Source: Polyangiaceae bacterium
GTDB taxonomy: Bacteria > Myxococcota_A > Polyangia > Polyangiales > Polyangiaceae
DNA: 64,000 nt
Direction of reading: 5' to 3'
Assembly: GCA_013361525.1 (NCBI GenBank)
Contig: JABFXY010000192.1
Span: forward strand, 1-64,000
The notes beneath the pieces are model-generated. The model did no database searches. It was not told where the DNA came from and saw only the letters and a list, made by a program, of their open reading frames with translations. This document shows positions 61,185-64,000 of the stretch, piece after piece (the first letter of the stretch is position 1; each line of letters begins with the position of its first letter). The position numbers and the translations under genes were made by a program.

Positions 61185-62869
61185 GGGACTCCGTGAGCGC
61201 CTGCAGCATCCAGTCCTTCGCGGCGTACGAATTCGAGATAACGCGCATACGCGGCACCCCGCTCGGCATCGTCCAGACCCGGTAACAAGCACAGCGAGCC
61301 GAGGCGGACATCCTGCCGCGCGTCGCACCAATCGGAGGCTTTGGTAAAGACATCGCGGACCACCGCCGCCATCTCGGTGCGGGCGCGGGCGAGCGCCGAA
61401 AGGACCATGAGAGCCGGTCGCGCCGCCCAGCTGTCCGTCCCGGTCGCCACGGCGCATATCCATTGAAAGCCGTCGTCGTCGACGGACGACAGGCCGCGGC
61501 CCAGCAGAGAGAGAACGGCGAGTCGCCATCGATCCAGCGCCTTCGTCGGCTCGCCGGAGGTTGTCTCCAGGAGATCGAACAGCGCACGAGCGTCGGCGAC
61601 CGATATGGAATCCGCCAAATCGAGAGCGAACCAATCATCGAGATTCGACACCTCGTTTTGGAGCGCGCGGACGACCTCCAAACTGCCTTGTGCGACGGCT
61701 CGGGCAGTTATCGGGAGCGGTGCGTCGCCTGCTTCGCCGATGATTTCGCCCGTCTGCCCGACGTCTCGCAGCGCCGCGGCGAAGGCAATCTGGGCCGATT
61801 GGGGGATCGGGCCGTCCAGTTGGACACGCACCCGAACCGGCCCCGGTGGGGGCTTCGACCGAACCCTGCCGATGACATCCATGATTGCCGCAGCAAGTGC
61901 ATCCTCCACGGGCGGAAGCTCCGTACGATACAGCCAAAGAAGCGGTGCGACCGCCCTCACGCCTGAATCGAGCGCGCTCGACAGCGCGAGTGCGCGTTCT
62001 GCTCGCTGGCGCTCCTCCGGCATTTGCAAGAACGCGATGTATGCCATTGCGAGATCGCAGTGCGCGCGAAGCCGCTCGTTGGCGCGGCCCCGCGCATATG
62101 CGCTCGTCGCGCTGGCGAACTGCCCCGTCCGTAGTTGGGTGTCGGCCCAATCCACCAACAGCGCAGCGTCGTCGGGCGCGATCCGACACGCGGCCTCGAG
62201 AACCCTTGCGGCCTGCGCGTCGTCACCGAGCCCGACGAGCGCGCTGGCCTTCTGTCCCAAGAGCTGAGCACTGGGCTCGAGCGCGAGGGCCACATCGACG
62301 ACCGCGAGCGCTTCCTCGAATCGCTCGAGTCGTCCGAGCGCCATCGCCTCCACCAATGCGAGGCGTGCGGCCGCCTTCGGTCGCGCCTGCCGCAGCGCCG
62401 CCAACAGCCCGACCGCGGCCTCGAGGTTGGTTTGTGCCCCCTGCGTCACGCCTTCTCGGTCGATTGCAGCGAGCAGGCGACCGACACCATTGGCGATCGC
62501 GTCTGCCGCTACCCCTCGCAGCCCATGCGAGCCGCGCCACTCCGAGAGCCACGAGAGGTACGCCGCGCCGGGTCGAAAGATCACGACGTCGAGCAAGAGC
62601 AAGATGGCTTCGTTCAGGCGTCCCGATGTCGCCAGCACGTGCGCCCGCACGGCTGCGGCGCCGAAGAACGCGCTGCCGCTGCTCGGCAACAGCTCGAGCG
62701 GCCGGTCGATCCGAGACAGAATCAGATCCAGCATCGCCCGGTGCTCCGGCGCCTGTGGGCGAAACGAGAGCGCGGCCCCCACTTGCGTGAGCGCAAGTCG
62801 ATAGTCGGCCTTGTCGAGCGCGACATGGGCGGCCTCCGCGTAATCTTCTTCACTGGGGTCGGGAGACAT
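61181..62869 (-). CDS. TPR protein, coupled to SUMF1-like and acyl-CoA dehydrogenase genes
   Basis: A 562-residue protein. The start is the ATG at 62869, sharing one base with the stop of the SUMF1-like gene (TGATG). The N-terminal half consists of TPR-like helix pairs (LALTQVGAALSFRPQAPEHR; AALRQARPKAAARLALVEAM; DDAALLVDWADTQLRTGQFA). The C-terminal half, from about 330, has RVRVQLDGPIPQSAQIAFAA and long helices, perhaps a distinct domain. No enzymatic motif is visible. It is inferred to be a scaffold connecting the products encoded on either side. Confidence 0.8.
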   Translation of the reverse strand: MSPDPSEEDYAEAAHVALDKADYRLALTQVGAALSFRPQAPEHRAMLDLILSRIDRPLELLPSSGSAFFGAAAVRAHVLATSGRLNEAILLLLDVVIFRPGAAYLSWLSEWRGSHGLRGVAADAIANGVGRLLAAIDREGVTQGAQTNLEAAVGLLAALRQARPKAAARLALVEAMALGRLERFEEALAVVDVALALEPSAQLLGQKASALVGLGDDAQAARVLEAACRIAPDDAALLVDWADTQLRTGQFASATSAYARGRANERLRAHCDLAMAYIAFLQMPEERQRAERALALSSALDSGVRAVAPLLWLYRTELPPVEDALAAAIMDVIGRVRSKPPPGPVRVRVQLDGPIPQSAQIAFAAALRDVGQTGEIIGEAGDAPLPITARAVAQGSLEVVRALQNEVSNLDDWFALDLADSISVADARALFDLLETTSGEPTKALDRWRLAVLSLLGRGLSSVDDDGFQWICAVATGTDSWAARPALMVLSALARARTEMAAVVRDVFTKASDWCDARQDVRLGSLCLLPGLDDAERGAAYARYLEFVRREGLDAAGAHGVP

Positions 62870-63723
62870 CAGAGGAGGTCCAGCGATGGGCGAAGCGTGA
62901 AAAACGCATGATCGCTGTGCCTGTCCTGGGGCAGCGCACCACGATTGCGATGTGCCGCCAGACCATAACAAAGCTCGAGCGGGTTCTGGTCGACGCCATA
63001 AGGCAGCTCGCCGCGGAAGACGCCACACGGGTTACCGTCCATCCACGGCGCCGACGTCGATGGCGCACCCTCGTAGGAGGGATGCCAGTCGTCAGCGGCC
63101 CATTCACCAACGTGAAGATCGCGGACACCGAACACACCTTCCTCGGGCCACGCGCGCTTGCCGTACCAAAATCGACCGCCGTTGCACACGAATGCGGAGC
63201 GGCCGGCGTCGCGAGCCATCCATTCGAGCTCTGCCTCCGACGGAAGCCGCATTCCCATCGCTTTCACCAATTCGGAGGCGGCGGACCGTTCCACCTCGTC
63301 GGTATGAAGGGGGCTTTTGAATCCAGCGCTGAGACGCTCGACCTCGGTACGATTCAATGCGCGCTCCGCGGTGACGAAGGGCGCCACAACGACGCGGTGC
63401 TCGGGTCTCGTGAACCGCAACATCGCTTCCACCGTGAGTCGAACGTCGCGCGTCCAATCGATATATTCGGATAGTTCCTCGATGTCGCTGTCGGCGAGGC
63501 CCATCACGAACTGTCCTCCGGGGACGATGATGAATCGCAGTCCCGGCCAATCGGCGTGCGAGAGCGACGGTAGCCGCTCCATGCCGACGAGCTCTTCGTG
63601 CGCCGCAAAACGCTCGTCTAGCGTCGCGGCGACAGCGCGGCCGACCGCGACCCTCGTAGCATCCTCGAGCGCTCTCCAGGCTTCGACACTGTCGAGCGCC
63701 GGCCATCGAGACATGGCATTCAC
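62869..63723 (-). CDS. SUMF1-fold protein, degenerate active site
   Basis: A 284-residue protein from the GTG at 63723, or 281 from the ATG at 63714. The fold is seen from MRLPSEAELEWMARDAGRSA, FRFIIVPGGQFVMGL-type strand, GVRDLHVGEWAADDWHPSYE and the end HAFFTLRPSLDLL. The family catalytic pair of cysteines is not intact: only LELCYGLAAH retains one. It has no signal peptide, unlike the secreted SUMF1-domain protein at 33525, so it is cytoplasmic. The GTG overlaps the upstream stop (GTGA). Confidence 0.75.
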   Translation of the reverse strand: MNAMSRWPALDSVEAWRALEDATRVAVGRAVAATLDERFAAHEELVGMERLPSLSHADWPGLRFIIVPGGQFVMGLADSDIEELSEYIDWTRDVRLTVEAMLRFTRPEHRVVVAPFVTAERALNRTEVERLSAGFKSPLHTDEVERSAASELVKAMGMRLPSEAELEWMARDAGRSAFVCNGGRFWYGKRAWPEEGVFGVRDLHVGEWAADDWHPSYEGAPSTSAPWMDGNPCGVFRGELPYGVDQNPLELCYGLAAHRNRGALPQDRHSDHAFFTLRPSLDLL

Positions 63724-64000
63724 GTAGGGGCGCGCAGCTGATCCTCGATTTCGGGCCCCGCAATTTCACTGATTTTGGGGTTTTCGAGGAGCTTCCGCAA
63801 ATATTCAATCAGCTCCGGCGAGCCGACGAGATCGAGCACCGGGGGCAGCACTGCGATGAACGCGCCTTTGCCGAGGTCGGGCAGCAGCCGGAGACGCCGC
63901 AAGATCATCTCGGAGCGACGCTCCTCGGGGATTGCTTCCAGGACCAACCGAGCATCTTCGGGAGGCTCGAATCCGACCGCGTCGTCCCATTCGGGCTCGA
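63720..64000 (-). CDS. Partial gene, C-terminus of a helical protein (cut by window edge)
   Basis: The last 92-93 residues of a gene whose 5' end lies beyond the window. The reading frame stays open to base 64000 (EPEWDDAVGFEPPEDARLVL near the edge). The visible part is predominantly helical and rich in Leu/Glu/Arg (RRSEMILRRLRLLPDLGKG; LPPVLDLVGSPELIEYLRKL). No family recognised. Its TGA stop overlaps the start of the SUMF1-like gene, so it belongs to the same translationally coupled unit. Confidence 0.7.
   Translation of the reverse strand, partial: EPEWDDAVGFEPPEDARLVLEAIPEERRSEMILRRLRLLPDLGKGAFIAVLPPVLDLVGSPELIEYLRKLLENPKISEIAGPEIEDQLRAPT

Overview
The window is very GC-rich DNA from a Gram-negative bacterium, most likely a myxobacterium of the Polyangiales type (Myxococcota). 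This is inferred from gene content: about seventeen lipoproteins whose lipobox is often followed by Gly/Ser/Asn/Thr or Pro/Thr linkers, a cysteine-rich repeat typical of myxobacterial surface proteins, a Hanks-type Ser/Thr kinase beside a TPR/PEGA protein, a pseudokinase, and an AfsR-like STAND regulator. No rRNA, tRNA, transposase, integrase, phage gene or CRISPR array was seen. The window looks like ordinary chromosome, densely coding, with one inserted palindromic repeat.

Layout. 0-9.8 kb: a quinone-oxidoreductase-like enzyme, a HAF-type beta-propeller lipoprotein, a winged-helix/NB-ARC/TPR regulator, a YD-repeat lipoprotein, an NTF2-like protein divergent from a LysR regulator with a palindrome at its start, and an unknown lipoprotein. 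9.8-15.8 kb: a Gly-rich lipoprotein, a ferritin-like secreted protein, a small hypothetical, an overlapping archease-RtcB RNA-ligase pair, and a C-type-lectin lipoprotein. 15.8-22.1 kb: an RND pump and adaptor divergent from a TetR regulator with two operators, then a lipoprotein whose signal peptide lies in a palindromic repeat. 22.1-29 kb: a PIG-L deacetylase, a small flavoprotein, a VOC protein with a WYL regulator, a DMT exporter and a Cys-rich lipoprotein. 28-37.5 kb: a Ser/Thr kinase with TPR/PEGA partner, a Cys-motif/OmpA protein coupled to an OB-fold lipoprotein, a SUMF1-domain protein, a TspO-like membrane protein and a YkgJ cysteine-cluster protein.

37.6-42.4 kb is a co-directional run on the minus strand: a fatty-acid hydroxylase-like membrane protein, a 3-ketodihydrosphingosine-reductase-like SDR, a cysteine desulfurase-family protein, a lipoprotein and a coupled hypothetical. 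It is divergent from a TetR regulator, with two identical-architecture operators between and within the start of that gene. This suggests regulated lipid (possibly sphingolipid) modification. 42.4-49.4 kb carries an amidohydrolase lipoprotein, a DprE1-like flavoenzyme, a GIDE-like membrane protein, glutamate dehydrogenase and a pseudokinase with a possible degenerate cyclase domain. 49.5-55.7 kb is the glutamate synthase operon gltBD, which with the nearby dehydrogenase forms a glutamate-metabolism neighbourhood.

55.7-64 kb: a long hairpin, glutathione peroxidase, a cytochrome c/copper type II monooxygenase-like lipoprotein, a zinc-ribbon protein, a small lipoprotein, and a chain on the minus strand of four genes joined by overlapping stop/start codons. 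That chain reads: a protein truncated by the window edge, a SUMF1-fold protein, a TPR protein, an acyl-CoA dehydrogenase. It is the best candidate here for an undescribed functional unit.

All calls come from reading the sequence. No database search was run, so family names for divergent proteins are inferences from visible motifs.
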